DNA of 64,000 bases from AL-N1 sp039178835 (GTDB lineage Bacteria; Chloroflexota; Chloroflexia; Chloroflexales; Roseiflexaceae). Within the stretch, counting starts at the first letter, position 1. The number at the start of each line of letters is the position of its first letter. The stretch covers positions 25,647-89,646 of the forward strand of contig JBCDFA010000002.1 in NCBI GenBank assembly GCA_039178835.1, in the 5' to 3' direction. The notes beneath the pieces are model-generated. The model ran no database searches. It had not been told where the DNA came from and worked only from the letters and a program-made list of their open reading frames with translations. Of this stretch, positions 1-11,175 are shown piece by piece. A program made the translations under genes and the position numbers.

Positions 1-1116
1 CTCACTAGCGGTGCCTGCGAGAATAGTTTGACCTGTCGATGATACGGTTATAGTGAGTGTCTGGTCAATTTTCGCAGTACCGATACTTGATTCTTCGTTG
101 CTACGGAAATCCGGGTCAACTGAGCCATCAGCACGATATTTGGTTAAAGCGATGTCACGGTCAGTATCGATTGAACCACCATCTGGCAATACACTCATTG
201 CCGCAAGAAGATCATTATTCTCCTGAAAAAGAAGATGTTGGAGTGTTTTATTCGCTAGCATTGTAATAATGCCATCGTCTCCGAACTCTGTATCTTTGGT
301 ACCATCTGGATTATATCGTGTTACTGTTATATCTGGGTCTTGAGAGTCAAACCGTGCGGTTTCCCCTCCAATAAGTATCTTTCCATCTGCCTGGATGGTG
401 ACCGCTTGAACAAGATTGCTTGCATCTGGAATGAGAAGTCCATTATTCCCGAAATTTATGTCAAGGTTCCCATCTGGCTCATAACGTGCGAAGCCATAAC
501 GTGCGGTTTGAGGTTCTAAATCAGATATGTTACCTATAAGCAGAATATTATTATCAGGTTGGATTTCAATGTAGTCTGAGATGAAAAGATGTGCATTAAA
601 CCATGTTTGCGTACTACCACCATTTCCAAAAGTTGTGTCGAGGCTTCCATCAGGATTAAATCGTGCCAATTCCACTGTCCCGACTGAGTTTTGTCCCATA
701 ACAATAATTTTATTATCGGGTTGGATAATCAGCTTGCTTGCCTTATCATTCTGTGCGACATTTGCTGTTGCAATGCCATTCTCGCCAAAGGTAGGATCGG
801 GTACCCCATCGCTAGTAAAGCGCATCAACATCAAGTCGCTACCCTCGCCATCTGTTGATCCTTCTGGATAGAAGAGGGTGCCCAGAACGAGAATACGATC
901 ATCGGGCAACACAACGGCATCAGCAGCATCCGTACTGTTGGTGAGATTGGAAATGATACGACCATTGGTGCCAAAGGCGGGGTCGAGATCGTCGGCAGGG
1001 CGTTCGGTTTCAGGGCTGGTGTGCGTGTTTGTGGGAAGCTGGGCGTGACCAGGGATAGTGGTAACGGCGAACAAGGTCACTAGGATGGCGACTGCGACAA
1101 CATGCGTCATTGACAT
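1..1116 (-). CDS. Delta-60 repeat secreted protein, left-arm copy cut by window edge
   Basis: Mirror copy of the N-terminal 372 codons of the gene at 37239-38603. It enters from the window edge, so the C-terminal part is missing here. Start chosen at the ATG preceded by AAGGAG, giving a signal peptide. It is probably not an independent gene if the left arm is a fold-back copy. Confidence 0.8.
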   Translation of the reverse strand, partial: MSMTHVVAVAILVTLFAVTTIPGHAQLPTNTHTSPETERPADDLDPAFGTNGRIISNLTNSTDAADAVVLPDDRILVLGTLFYPEGSTDGEGSDLMLMRFTSDGVPDPTFGENGIATANVAQNDKASKLIIQPDNKIIVMGQNSVGTVELARFNPDGSLDTTFGNGGSTQTWFNAHLFISDYIEIQPDNNILLIGNISDLEPQTARYGFARYEPDGNLDINFGNNGLLIPDASNLVQAVTIQADGKILIGGETARFDSQDPDITVTRYNPDGTKDTEFGDDGIITMLANKTLQHLLFQENNDLLAAMSVLPDGGSIDTDRDIALTKYRADGSVDPDFRSNEESSIGTAKIDQTLTITVSSTGQTILAGTASE

Positions 1117-1488
1117 GATGAATCTCCTTATCCACACCACCTTTGGTATGGGCTACACTCAATAACTGTAAACCAGCGAACTCCACCCATAGTGGCTGCT
1201 ACAACAGGAGCCTGATCCCGTCAAGGGTTGTGGGTGAAACGATTCTAATGGTGAACATATCTCTACTACTCTAAGGACGAATCACATTATAAAAGAAAAG
1301 GCTTATTTTGACCAATGCTCAATCCAATGTGGATGAAACTGACTGGAGAATTAAATTGTACTTCTTTGTATAGTAATCTGATGTGAATAGCTGTGCCTTT
1401 CTACTGTGTTACACAAGGCATTAGTGGTAGAATGATGCAGGGTTGACCTCTCATCCTCGAGTGTCTACTTCGTAGTATAGGAACCATA

Positions 1489-3627
1489 ATGATGTTGACG
1501 AGTCTTCAAACAGTTCCATCCGTGTTTTTGCGACCTGTCAATCTCTTACGTTCATACCGCATCGATAATGTACGTGCTGATAGTGTTGCTGGGTTGACTG
1601 TTGGCGTGGTGCTTATTCCACAGGCGATTGCCTTTGCACTTCTGGCTGGTTTGCCACCTGAAATGGGTCTGTACTCGGCGGTGGTTGTCGCTATCATTGG
1701 TGGTCTGTGGGGGTCCTCCAACCATCTACATAGTGGCCCGACAAATACGGCATCGATTCTCGTTCTTTCAACCCTGCTGCCGATAGCTGAACCTGGCACC
1801 CCTACCTTCATTGCTGCGGCAGGGGTGTTGGCTGTGATGGTTGGCGTCTTTCGCCTCATTATGGGGATAGCACGCCTTGGGGTGTTGGTCAATTTTGTTT
1901 CTGACTCGGTCGTGATTGGTTTTACTGCTGGGGCAGGTGTGCTTATTTGTGTTGGACAGATTAACCATCTGTTACGTTTGGAGGCTGGTGCTGGTCCTGG
2001 GGTACTTAGTACATTACAGCAAGTGGCTTTGCATATTCCTGATATACACCTTCCCAGTCTTGCAATTGGCGCTGTCACCATTGGCGCAATCATTGGAGCG
2101 CGACGATTGGCTCCTAAGATACCAGCCCCTTTGCTTGGTCTGGGGTTAGGGGCAGGTATGGTGTGGATGTTCCAGCTTGAGCGTGAGGGAGTCGTTATTC
2201 TTGGCCCATTACCGGGAGGTCTGCCTGCTCTGGCCCAGATTTCGTTGGTAGATCTGACATTGATTGGTGAACTTTCGACAGGCGCACTCGCTTTGGCCAC
2301 TATCGGTTTGGTGGAAGCGACTGCCATTGCTCGCTCGATTGCTACCCAGAGCGGTCAGCGTATTGACAGCAATCAGGAATTTATCGGTCAGGGTTTGGCC
2401 AACATTGCGAGTGGATTGCTCTCTGGCTATCCCTGTTCAGGGTCATTCAATCGATCTGCGCTCAATTATCGGGTAGGTGCCAGAACACCCATGGCTGCGG
2501 TATTCTCTGGTCTTATTGTATTGATTGGAATGCTTTTTCTGGCTCCTCTGACGGCGTACGTTCCACGGGCAGCCCTGGCGGCAGTGCTCATTGTTATCGC
2601 AATCAGCATGGTTGATCGCAAAGCGATGGTACGTATCTGGCACGGGGCGCGTGGGGATGCTGTGATTATGGTGGTCACGTTGTTCGCCACCTTACTCCTT
2701 CCACTCCAGTTCGCCGTACTGATTGGTATCATTATGGCCCTGGCCTACTACATCATGAAAACAAGCATGCCTCGCGTGCATTCCGTTGTTCCCGATGACG
2801 CGTTTCGCCATTGGACTCATCAACCACAGAAGCCAGAGTGCCCGCAATTGGCCATCATCGATATTCTAGGTGATCTCTATTTTGGCGCAGTCAATCATGT
2901 GGAGGAAACGATCTGTCGGCATCATGCACGCAATAGTAGCCAGCGATTCTTGCTCTTACGGTTGCAAAGCGTTCAACACTGCGACATCAGTGGTATTCGC
3001 ATGCTCGAAAATGTGATTCGTATGTATCGTGATCAAGGTGGAGATGTATATCTAGTCAGTATTCGCGATCCAGTGTGGAATGTCATGCAATCCACAAAGT
3101 TTTGTGATTTCCTGGGACATGATCACTTTCTTGATGAGGATACAGCTATTGAATATCTGTTCTATCGTGTGTTAGATCCAGCCATCTGTATTTACGAGAG
3201 TAATGTGCGGGTCTTTCGTGAGTGCCAGAATCTACCACGTCCAGATTACCCGGTTGAAATCCCTCTTTATGATGAATTACTGGCAGATGATGTTGACGAG
3301 GTAACTCCAGCCAATCTGTGGCACTCGTTACGTGAAGATAATGCCCCGCTTGTAATTGATGTCCGTGAACCACGTGAGTTTCGCCAGGGACATGTCCCAC
3401 AGGCACGCCTTATACCATTTACGAAGGTCATCACAAACATCCAACAAATGCCACGTAGCCGTTCTGTTGTGTTGGTGTGCCGTGGTGGCCGGCGCAGCGC
3501 ACGGGTATTTGCTATCGCACGAGACATGGGTTATACCAATATCAAGGTTTTGCAGGGAGGCATGCTGGCCTGGGAGTCGGCTGGTTTGCTGGCCGCAGTT
3601 GACGAATGCGACACAGGAGGGACATGA
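1489..3627 (+). CDS. SulP anion transporter with STAS and rhodanese domains, left-arm copy
   Basis: Identical to the gene at 34728-36866, where it is described in full. Its TGA stop overlaps the start region of the glpX copy (ATGATGA). Confidence 0.9.
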   Translation: MMLTSLQTVPSVFLRPVNLLRSYRIDNVRADSVAGLTVGVVLIPQAIAFALLAGLPPEMGLYSAVVVAIIGGLWGSSNHLHSGPTNTASILVLSTLLPIAEPGTPTFIAAAGVLAVMVGVFRLIMGIARLGVLVNFVSDSVVIGFTAGAGVLICVGQINHLLRLEAGAGPGVLSTLQQVALHIPDIHLPSLAIGAVTIGAIIGARRLAPKIPAPLLGLGLGAGMVWMFQLEREGVVILGPLPGGLPALAQISLVDLTLIGELSTGALALATIGLVEATAIARSIATQSGQRIDSNQEFIGQGLANIASGLLSGYPCSGSFNRSALNYRVGARTPMAAVFSGLIVLIGMLFLAPLTAYVPRAALAAVLIVIAISMVDRKAMVRIWHGARGDAVIMVVTLFATLLLPLQFAVLIGIIMALAYYIMKTSMPRVHSVVPDDAFRHWTHQPQKPECPQLAIIDILGDLYFGAVNHVEETICRHHARNSSQRFLLLRLQSVQHCDISGIRMLENVIRMYRDQGGDVYLVSIRDPVWNVMQSTKFCDFLGHDHFLDEDTAIEYLFYRVLDPAICIYESNVRVFRECQNLPRPDYPVEIPLYDELLADDVDEVTPANLWHSLREDNAPLVIDVREPREFRQGHVPQARLIPFTKVITNIQQMPRSRSVVLVCRGGRRSARVFAIARDMGYTNIKVLQGGMLAWESAGLLAAVDECDTGGT

Positions 3628-4604
3628 TGAGCAAACTCACTTCCTTTCGCAATTGGGGGTTTGATCTGGTGCGGGTGACTGAAACAGCCGCGTGTGTTGC
3701 TGGTCGCTGGATGGGTGTCGGTAAGCGCGATGAGGCGGATCTGGCAGCAACACAAGCAATGGCTCAGTCGCTTGATATGCTTGAGTTCGATGGTCGCATC
3801 GTGATTGGTGAGGAAGAGAAATTGGCCACCCGCACTTTGCTCGAAACAAATCGGCAGGTTGGTACTGGTCAAGGACCTGCGATGGATGTCGTTGTTGATC
3901 CTATTGATGGGAGGAGTTTATTAGTTCAGGGCCGCCCTGGGGCAGTGGCAATAGCGGCAGCGGCACCACGTGGCACCATGTGGTCTCCCAAACCGGCTAT
4001 TTACATGGAAAAAATTGTGGTGGCACGTGAGGCACGCGACTCGCTCGTCGCTGAGTGTATGGATGCTCCGGCTGCCTGGACACTGGCCTTGATTGCGCGG
4101 ATCAAGCAGAAGACAGTACGCGACCTCATTGTATTTGTGCTAGACCGTCCACGCCATGCGGAACTCATCGAAGAGATCCGGCTGGCTGGTGCACGGGTCA
4201 TGCTGCGTTCTGATGGCGATACTGCTGGTGCGCTTATGGCAGCCTCACCCGATAGCAAGGTCGATATTCTTATGGGTATTGGTGGCGTTCCTGAAGGTAT
4301 GGTTGCCGCGTGTGGCGTGAAAGCGCTTGGTGGAGCAATGCTTGGCCGTTTGGCACCTCAGAGTGCTGTGGAACGACTCGCAGTCAAAGAAGCCGGCCTC
4401 GATACGCGCCAAATTCTGACGTGTGATCAGTTGATTTCCAGTAATCGGGTGTTTTTCTCGGCCACGGGTATTACCGATGGCCCACTGTTGGAGGGGGTGC
4501 GTTATCGTGGTGATCATGCACAGACGCAATCGTTGGTGCTGCGGAGCGATACAGGTTCACGCCGTTTGATTATCGCTGAACATGTGCTTGAATCAGGAGA
4601 ATAG
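3627..4604 (+). CDS. glpX: Class II fructose-1,6-bisphosphatase (GlpX), left-arm copy
   Basis: Identical to the gene at 33751-34728. AGGAGG at 3615-3620 lies six bases before the chosen ATG; the ATG at 3624 is the alternative start. Confidence 0.88.
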   Translation: MSKLTSFRNWGFDLVRVTETAACVAGRWMGVGKRDEADLAATQAMAQSLDMLEFDGRIVIGEEEKLATRTLLETNRQVGTGQGPAMDVVVDPIDGRSLLVQGRPGAVAIAAAAPRGTMWSPKPAIYMEKIVVAREARDSLVAECMDAPAAWTLALIARIKQKTVRDLIVFVLDRPRHAELIEEIRLAGARVMLRSDGDTAGALMAASPDSKVDILMGIGGVPEGMVAACGVKALGGAMLGRLAPQSAVERLAVKEAGLDTRQILTCDQLISSNRVFFSATGITDGPLLEGVRYRGDHAQTQSLVLRSDTGSRRLIIAEHVLESGE

Positions 4605-4608
4605 GTTG

Positions 4609-4653
4609 TCGGCAGGTCTACCTTGTCAGTTAGTCTACAGGCCAACCTGCCGA
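4609..4653. terminator. Hairpin between convergent glpX and ANTAR genes, left-arm copy
   Basis: Arms TCGGCAGGT and ACCTGCCGA; mirror of 33702-33746. Confidence 0.5.
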
Positions 4654-4661
4654 TCCGTGTG

Positions 4662-5258
4662 TCAGGATTCCAGTTTTTGATCAATCTGTGCCGCAAGTAA
4701 GATGGCCTGCGCCACTTCTTGCAGCGATTTCCGAGTATTCATTGCGGTTTGCTGCATCTTCCGATACGCTTCTCGTTCTTTCAACCCCTGGGTATCCATG
4801 AGCAGCCCTTTGGCGCGTTCAACAATCTTACGAGTTTCAATCGCCTCTTTCAGATCTTTGATCTCATTAGTCATGTCCTGAAATTCAGCAAACCGACTCA
4901 ACGCGATTTTGATCGCTGGCACAAGATCTGAGTCGCGCACAGGTTTGACTAGGTAGTTTGCGACACCCACTTCTGTAGCACGCTCTACCAATTCCTGGTC
5001 GGCGTAAGCAGTGAGCAAGAGAACTGGTGCAATGTTCTCCTCTGTCAATATCTTCGCCGCCTGAATGCCATCTAGTTTAGGCATCTTAATATCCATAATG
5101 ACCAGATCTGGCCGCAAAAGACGAGCCTGATGAATGACAGACGCACCATCTCCTGCTTCGCCAATCACGATATATCCAAGACCTGTCAACGTCTCTTTTA
5201 AGTTCATGCGGATGAGCGACTCGTCGTCGGCAATGATCAAACGTATCTGTTTTGACAT
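4662..5258 (-). CDS. ANTAR-domain response regulator, left-arm copy
   Basis: Identical to 33097-33693: receiver domain followed by an RNA-binding ANTAR domain. The start is at the ATG with AAGGGGAT upstream. Confidence 0.9.
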   Translation of the reverse strand: MSKQIRLIIADDESLIRMNLKETLTGLGYIVIGEAGDGASVIHQARLLRPDLVIMDIKMPKLDGIQAAKILTEENIAPVLLLTAYADQELVERATEVGVANYLVKPVRDSDLVPAIKIALSRFAEFQDMTNEIKDLKEAIETRKIVERAKGLLMDTQGLKEREAYRKMQQTAMNTRKSLQEVAQAILLAAQIDQKLES

Positions 5259-5398
5259 ATCATCCCCTTCCATAGTGTAAAGGAATTACCGTCGTGGACA
5301 TGTACGGTTTGGGAGATTGAATAAATACACATGAACACAATAAAGTCTTGAAATGTATGACTATGAATACACAATATAGCATATATTAAAAATGAGCG

Positions 5399-6442
5399 TC
5401 AAATGCTAGTTGTGAAAGTCGTTTTTAACATACGACTATTGTCTTGCGTATCTGGTGCTGCGTCTGTATGTGGTGCTTCTTCGATCTCAAAGCCCATATC
5501 GGTAATCATTGTGCGTGTTTCTTCATAGTCCTGCCCACCGCTGGTCAGGTATCCTGAGACAAATACTGAGTTCGCGGGAAAGAGTGCTAATGGCTGGAGC
5601 GAGCGAATATGTGCTTCCCGACCAGCAGACACGCGAATCTCCTGGCGTGGGTTGAGTAAGCGCATCAGGCACAGAATCCGCAGACAATCATACGGTTTCA
5701 AATAATTGATCCCTGCTAGTGGTGTTCCTTCCATAGCGATCAAGAAATTAACGGGAATCGATTGTGGGTTGAGTTCGCGTAGCGCAAGCCCCACATCAAT
5801 GATATCTTCCTGGGTTTCGCCTTGCCCAAAGATAGCTCCCGTACACAAGGTCAAACCGACACGTCGCGCAGCCTGCAAGGTGTTGAGGCGATCCTGGTAG
5901 GTGTGTGTGGTGCAGATGGAAGCATAGTAGCGCTCACTCGTATTCAGATTATGATTGATCTGCTCTACTCCTGCATCGTAGAGTTCCTGCGCCTGTGCCT
6001 CGGAGATAAGCCCGACGCTGCAACAGATATTGATATCAACGTTCGCTCTAATCTCGCGCACTGCTGCTGACAGCTTGGCAATTTCGTGATCGGTTGCGCC
6101 ACGGGTGCTCAGCGCAATGCAGTAACGACGACTCTGTGCCTCTTTGGCTTTACGGGCGCCCTCTAGCAATTGCTCCGTACCTACCAGCGGGTAACGTTCG
6201 ATCTCGGCAGTCGAGATTTTTGATTGGGAGCAGTAGTGGCAATCCTCGGGACAGAGCCCACTCTTGGCGTTGATGAGCATGTGGAGATGGACACGATTGC
6301 CACAGAAATGGCGTCGTACCCGATATGCCGCATCCAGAAGCTCAAGGATATGCTCGTCCGGGCATTGAAGTACGTCAAGGCATGCATCATATGATAGTGT
6401 TATGTCAGCAATTGATTGGTCAGCTAATGTATGAAAGGACAT
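5399..6442 (-). CDS. bioB: Biotin synthase BioB, left-arm copy
   Basis: Identical to 31913-32956. Radical-SAM cysteines C64, C68 and C71. The start follows AAGGAG, one base after the bioD stop. Confidence 0.92.
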   Translation of the reverse strand: MSFHTLADQSIADITLSYDACLDVLQCPDEHILELLDAAYRVRRHFCGNRVHLHMLINAKSGLCPEDCHYCSQSKISTAEIERYPLVGTEQLLEGARKAKEAQSRRYCIALSTRGATDHEIAKLSAAVREIRANVDINICCSVGLISEAQAQELYDAGVEQINHNLNTSERYYASICTTHTYQDRLNTLQAARRVGLTLCTGAIFGQGETQEDIIDVGLALRELNPQSIPVNFLIAMEGTPLAGINYLKPYDCLRILCLMRLLNPRQEIRVSAGREAHIRSLQPLALFPANSVFVSGYLTSGGQDYEETRTMITDMGFEIEEAPHTDAAPDTQDNSRMLKTTFTTSI

Positions 6443-6443
6443 C

Positions 6444-7184
6444 TTAGCTCCTTGTTGGTACAGATGAGGCGATCTGCCCCATGTCGAATCTGAGTGTTTC
6501 CAGCAGTGTGGTGGTGTCGATAGACGTGCTATGAGTTTTGAGTGTTGATGGTTCAAAGGTTGTCAGGTGTGCTACATTGCCTAGCAGCGGTGCACCGCCC
6601 CAACGGCGTAACGACTCGGCATTGCTCTCTACTGCCAAATCATCGCGAGTTTGGGGTGTATTGAGTACGATACCTACCACTGAGGTCACCTGTTGCGCTA
6701 CGGTGACAGTGAGCGCCGTGTGGTTGATGACACCAAGCACATTGGCTGCAACCACCAGCACAGGGAGGTCCAACATGACAGCGAGATCCCGCATCGAGTG
6801 TGTCGCCGTCAAAGGCGCTAACAGTCCGCCTGCACCCTCCACCAGGACCACATCATGCTGTTCAACTAATTGTTCATAACAGGTGCGGATGTGTTCAAGA
6901 TCAATCGTGACACCTGCTTGTTCGGCGGCCAGTGCGGGAGTCAGAGGCGGTGCAAAGGTGTAGGGGTTGATAACCTCTAGTGGTGTGGTACATCCAGAGA
7001 CTTGCTTGAGGAACTGTGCATCCTGTGGGGCCAACCGTCCATTTTCGAGTGGGCACCCGCTCTCGGCTGGCTTCATAACTCCCACGCGCAGTCCACGCTC
7101 GGCCAGCGCTACTGCCAGCAGTGCTGTGACAATAGTCTTGCCAACTTCGGTGTCGGTTCCGGTGATGAATAACCCTTTGCTCAT
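6444..7184 (-). CDS. bioD: Dethiobiotin synthetase BioD, left-arm copy
   Basis: Identical to 31171-31911. It overlaps the bioA stop by four bases (ATGA). Confidence 0.92.
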   Translation of the reverse strand: MSKGLFITGTDTEVGKTIVTALLAVALAERGLRVGVMKPAESGCPLENGRLAPQDAQFLKQVSGCTTPLEVINPYTFAPPLTPALAAEQAGVTIDLEHIRTCYEQLVEQHDVVLVEGAGGLLAPLTATHSMRDLAVMLDLPVLVVAANVLGVINHTALTVTVAQQVTSVVGIVLNTPQTRDDLAVESNAESLRRWGGAPLLGNVAHLTTFEPSTLKTHSTSIDTTTLLETLRFDMGQIASSVPTRS

Positions 7185-8530
7185 AGTTTCCTCCCCTCTG
7201 CTGTGCCGAGTTCCTCTGCAATAGCTGCTATCGAGTCATAGACCACATCAAGCAGCATAGTAAGCTCTGATTGAGTGATAGACAGTGGTGGCATGAGAAT
7301 GACGGCATCACCCAGCGGTCGCACAATGACACCTCGCTGACGTGCTGCTTTAATCACACGTATGGCGACTTTCTGCTCAATCTCGAAGGCCGTTTGTGTG
7401 TCGCGATTCTTCATTAATTCGATCCCAACCATAAAACCACACTGGCGAATATCTCCGACGATAGGGATTTCCCAGAAGCGTTGTAGCCCATCCTGAAGTT
7501 GTGCTATTTTTGGTTGAAGATGATGCAATGTTTGCTCCTGCTCAAATAGATCCAAGCTGGCCAGGGCGGCTGCACAGACGACCGGGTTGCCGGTGTACGT
7601 GTGCCCGTGGTAGAAAGTACGAAACTCGTCGGCACGACCCAGAAATGCCTGGTAGATTTTCTCGGTTGCCAGCGTGGCCGCCAGCGGAAGATAGCCGCCA
7701 CTAATGCCTTTGCCCAGCGCCATCAGATCTGGCTCTACGCCTTCGTGCTCACAGGCAAACAGCTTGCCGGTTCGCCCAAAACCTGTCGCCACCTCATCGA
7801 CGATAAAGAGCAGATCGTGGCGCTTCGCAATCTCCCAGACAGATCGGGTAAAGCCAGCGGGGTAGACTTGCATACCTGCTGCACCCTGAACGAGTGGCTC
7901 CATCACGACGCCAACCAGCGAGTCTTTGTGTGTGACTACGAGGTGCTCAATTTCATCAAGATCGTAGTTGGCTTTGTAGGTTGGAAAAAACAGATGTTGA
8001 TAGACCTGAAAGAACAGGTCGATACCCCCAACACTCATGGCGCCGACGGTATCGCCGTGATAGCCATTTCGCAATGAGAGAAAGGTTGTGCGATTAGGCT
8101 GTGGTGTGGCACATTGATGCCAGTATTGATAGGCCATCTTGAGCGCAATCTCGACGGCGGCGGCGCCAGTGTCGGAATAAAAGACGCGGCTGAGTTGCCC
8201 AGGTGCCAGTTCTGCAAGACGACGAGCAAGAGTGATGCCAGGTGGGTGGGATAAGCCTAGAAATGTTGAATGGGCGACACGATTGAGTTGCTCTACGATG
8301 GCATGGTTGATCTCTGGTCGACAATGACCATGGACATTCACCCAGAGCGATGAGACGCCATCGAGATAGCGGTTCCCTTCCACATCGAAGAGGTGGCTTC
8401 CCTCAGCGCGTTCGATAATGACCGGTGCTTCTTCCTCCCACGCCTGTTGTTGGGTGAATGGATGCCAGAGATATTGTTTATCATCGTCTGCGAGCGTGTG
8501 TGTCCTGTCGATTTGCTTTTCAACGTTCAT
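7181..8530 (-). CDS. bioA: DAPA aminotransferase BioA, left-arm copy
   Basis: Identical to 29825-31174, with PLP lysine K274. The longer in-frame extension was rejected because TGAGGA precedes this ATG. Confidence 0.92.
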   Translation of the reverse strand: MNVEKQIDRTHTLADDDKQYLWHPFTQQQAWEEEAPVIIERAEGSHLFDVEGNRYLDGVSSLWVNVHGHCRPEINHAIVEQLNRVAHSTFLGLSHPPGITLARRLAELAPGQLSRVFYSDTGAAAVEIALKMAYQYWHQCATPQPNRTTFLSLRNGYHGDTVGAMSVGGIDLFFQVYQHLFFPTYKANYDLDEIEHLVVTHKDSLVGVVMEPLVQGAAGMQVYPAGFTRSVWEIAKRHDLLFIVDEVATGFGRTGKLFACEHEGVEPDLMALGKGISGGYLPLAATLATEKIYQAFLGRADEFRTFYHGHTYTGNPVVCAAALASLDLFEQEQTLHHLQPKIAQLQDGLQRFWEIPIVGDIRQCGFMVGIELMKNRDTQTAFEIEQKVAIRVIKAARQRGVIVRPLGDAVILMPPLSITQSELTMLLDVVYDSIAAIAEELGTAEGRKL

Positions 8531-8572
8531 AATGTCCTCACAGGGAACCGACGAACGGTGTCGATATCCCAC

Positions 8573-9757
8573 TTAAATGAGACCAAAGCGCTGCCCGACT
8601 CGCTCAAAGGCTGCCAACGCATACGTAAGATCATCCTCTGTGTGCGAGGCCATGACACATGCGCGTAGCCGTGCGGTTTCAGGCGGGACGGTTGGAGGGC
8701 GAATCGCGACGACACAGAGCCCTTCTTCGCGCAATGCGGCGGCCATCTCCAGCGTTGTCGCTGAGTCACCAACCAGAATGGGCACGATATGGGTTTCGGA
8801 GGTAAGTGTGTTGAAGCCTAATTCCTGAAGACCAGAGCGAAGGAATGCTGCGTGTTGTTGCACCTGTTGCACCAGATGAGGCGCATGTTCAAGTGTGTTG
8901 AGCGCCGCGAGCGAGGCAGCCGCGATAGTCGGTGGTAGCGCTGTAGTGAAAATAAAACTGCGGGCAAAGTTAATCAGGTATTCGATCAGGATGGCTGGTC
9001 CAGCGACAAAAGCCCCCATATTGCCCAGTGCCTTACTCAAGGTGCTCATTGTCAGCGTTACCTGATCTTCAAGCCCCAGTTCAGCTACCAACCCACGTCC
9101 ACCAGGGCCAATGCAGCCAGTAGCATGGGCCTCATCAACAAAAAGCAGTGCATCGTACTGTTGGCAGAGACGTGCAATGTTGGTAAGCGGTGCCAGATCG
9201 CCATCCATGCTAAACACTGTATCGGTGACGACCAACCGCTGTTGGTGCTGATGCGTGTGTGCGGCCTGGGCCAGCAGTTGTTCAAGGGCTACTACATCGC
9301 AATGGGGATAGACATGGCATGTTGCCCGACTTAAACGACACCCATCGATCAGGCTGGCGTGGTTGAGTGCATCACTGAATATCAGGTCGCCAGCACCTAC
9401 GATGGTGGCGATAACACCAAGGTTGGCGGTATAGCCACTGGTGAACAAGAGCGCTCGTTCCATCCCTTTGAAATGGGCTAGACGTGTCTCCAACTGCTCA
9501 TGCTGTGGTGTGGTGCCAGTGATGAGGCGTGATGCCCCGGCACCGCATCCATGGGTGATGGCAGTGGCTGTCGCACGTTGTACGTCTGGGTGGGTAGCCA
9601 ACCCCAGATAGTTGTTCGAGCTTAGGTTGAGCAGCCGTTGACCATTGATAGTGACCCAGGGCTCGGTATTATTGAGGATGGGGGTGAGTTGGCGGTAGTT
9701 GTGGTGCGCCTGCACCTTTTCAAGGCGATGTTGAAACTTTTGGAGACGTTTGTCCAT
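8573..9757 (-). CDS. bioF: 8-amino-7-oxononanoate synthase BioF, left-arm copy
   Basis: Identical to 28598-29782, first gene of the mirrored bioFADB operon. The start is the ATG giving the family-typical MDKRL N terminus. Confidence 0.88.
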   Translation of the reverse strand: MDKRLQKFQHRLEKVQAHHNYRQLTPILNNTEPWVTINGQRLLNLSSNNYLGLATHPDVQRATATAITHGCGAGASRLITGTTPQHEQLETRLAHFKGMERALLFTSGYTANLGVIATIVGAGDLIFSDALNHASLIDGCRLSRATCHVYPHCDVVALEQLLAQAAHTHQHQQRLVVTDTVFSMDGDLAPLTNIARLCQQYDALLFVDEAHATGCIGPGGRGLVAELGLEDQVTLTMSTLSKALGNMGAFVAGPAILIEYLINFARSFIFTTALPPTIAAASLAALNTLEHAPHLVQQVQQHAAFLRSGLQELGFNTLTSETHIVPILVGDSATTLEMAAALREEGLCVVAIRPPTVPPETARLRACVMASHTEDDLTYALAAFERVGQRFGLI

Positions 9758-10319
9758 ACTGACAACCAAACCCATTGTGTACAACAGTAGCAATCGGCAA
9801 CGCTGCTCAGAGATAAGCAGCATGCCGTGACCAATAATGTACACTTGAAAATTAGTATGGATGTAGTATAGCTTCCATGGGATTTTGTTCTATCAACATT
9901 GGTGAACGAATGGTTATGCTTTCATAACTACTGGTCTCGTTCTGTACAACCGTGGTATTCAAATTGAGGTAACAATGTATCCTTTAGTGGATTATGTGCT
10001 CATCCAGACGGATGGCACGCGTAATACTGGATTGTATCAGCTATGCATACCCATGCTACAGTGGTACTGTTCCACGACATGTGCTGACTCTACTATTACG
10101 CATCACTGTGTTGTGATACGATCAACACACGTCTGATGACATGCAGAGCCAGCTGGTTGCACGAAGATTACACTTGTACCATCACCATGCCAGTACACTC
10201 AGACAAACAGTGCACCCGATGATCGTAGCGTTGTTATATATTCCATTGTTGTTGACATACCATCTACAGAAACCCCTCTTCGAAAAAGACCCACGAACCC
10301 AGTACTCGGTCAAGTGCTG

Positions 10320-11033
10320 TTAGCCCAACAAGAAACTGGTACCGATCAATAGGGTGTTGGTCACCATATGGGCAGCTATAGGTATGGTAATCTTATCGGA
10401 TCTATGATAAGCAAAGGCGTAACAGAAAAACGTCAACGTAAATGGAATTAACAGGATCGAATTATTCTCAAGGTGCAAAAGAGCATTCAGGATACTTGGC
10501 ACTAATAGTCCCAATACAAGATTGTACTTTTTCAGCCAATTCTGCACAAGATATCGGAAAAAGAGTTCTTCAGTAATCGGAGCCATGATGATAAAGATAC
10601 ACATATAGATGATTGTGATAACCAGTGGATGATCGTCTTTGATAAACAAGGTATCCCTTCCCAAGACCCTTATTTCGAGTAGAATCCACATAACAAAGGT
10701 GTTGAGACAGAAAACGGCAAATCCCAAGGCAAATCCCCTCAAAGCAAAGCGAGCTTTGCTCTCATCCTTTTTCCATGCTTCGGCTACGGCTGTCTTGTAC
10801 TTTTGAAGAAGAAACAGCCCCATCATAACGTAGGTCATAGTCATGGCATTGGCTTCCGCGATGGTCATGAATGATCTGAACTGCTCCATGCTCTGTTCGA
10901 TGGGGATGCCCCTTAACGCTTGGATGCCGATATAGGCACCACCACCTACAAGCGGTATGAGAATGACGGGGGCAATAGCCGATAAAGCAATTATCATCGC
11001 AATAATGGCTTTGTCCTTGCTTGGGCTACTCAT
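10320..11033 (-). CDS. CPBP family intramembrane metalloprotease, left-arm copy
   Basis: Identical to 27322-28035 (EExxxR and HxxxN motifs in a multi-span membrane protein). Confidence 0.85.
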   Translation of the reverse strand: MSSPSKDKAIIAMIIALSAIAPVILIPLVGGGAYIGIQALRGIPIEQSMEQFRSFMTIAEANAMTMTYVMMGLFLLQKYKTAVAEAWKKDESKARFALRGFALGFAVFCLNTFVMWILLEIRVLGRDTLFIKDDHPLVITIIYMCIFIIMAPITEELFFRYLVQNWLKKYNLVLGLLVPSILNALLHLENNSILLIPFTLTFFCYAFAYHRSDKITIPIAAHMVTNTLLIGTSFLLG

Positions 11034-11175
11034 GTCTTCTTCCTGATTTTGTTGGTTGCTCTTGACGCCCTGTGATTGATCTTACGGAACCTCGTTCGAT
11101 AATCGGGATAGACATCGATAACAGGTCAGGTCGATTTGGCCTGATCGCCCATTGCGAGATATGTCATTTTTGTAC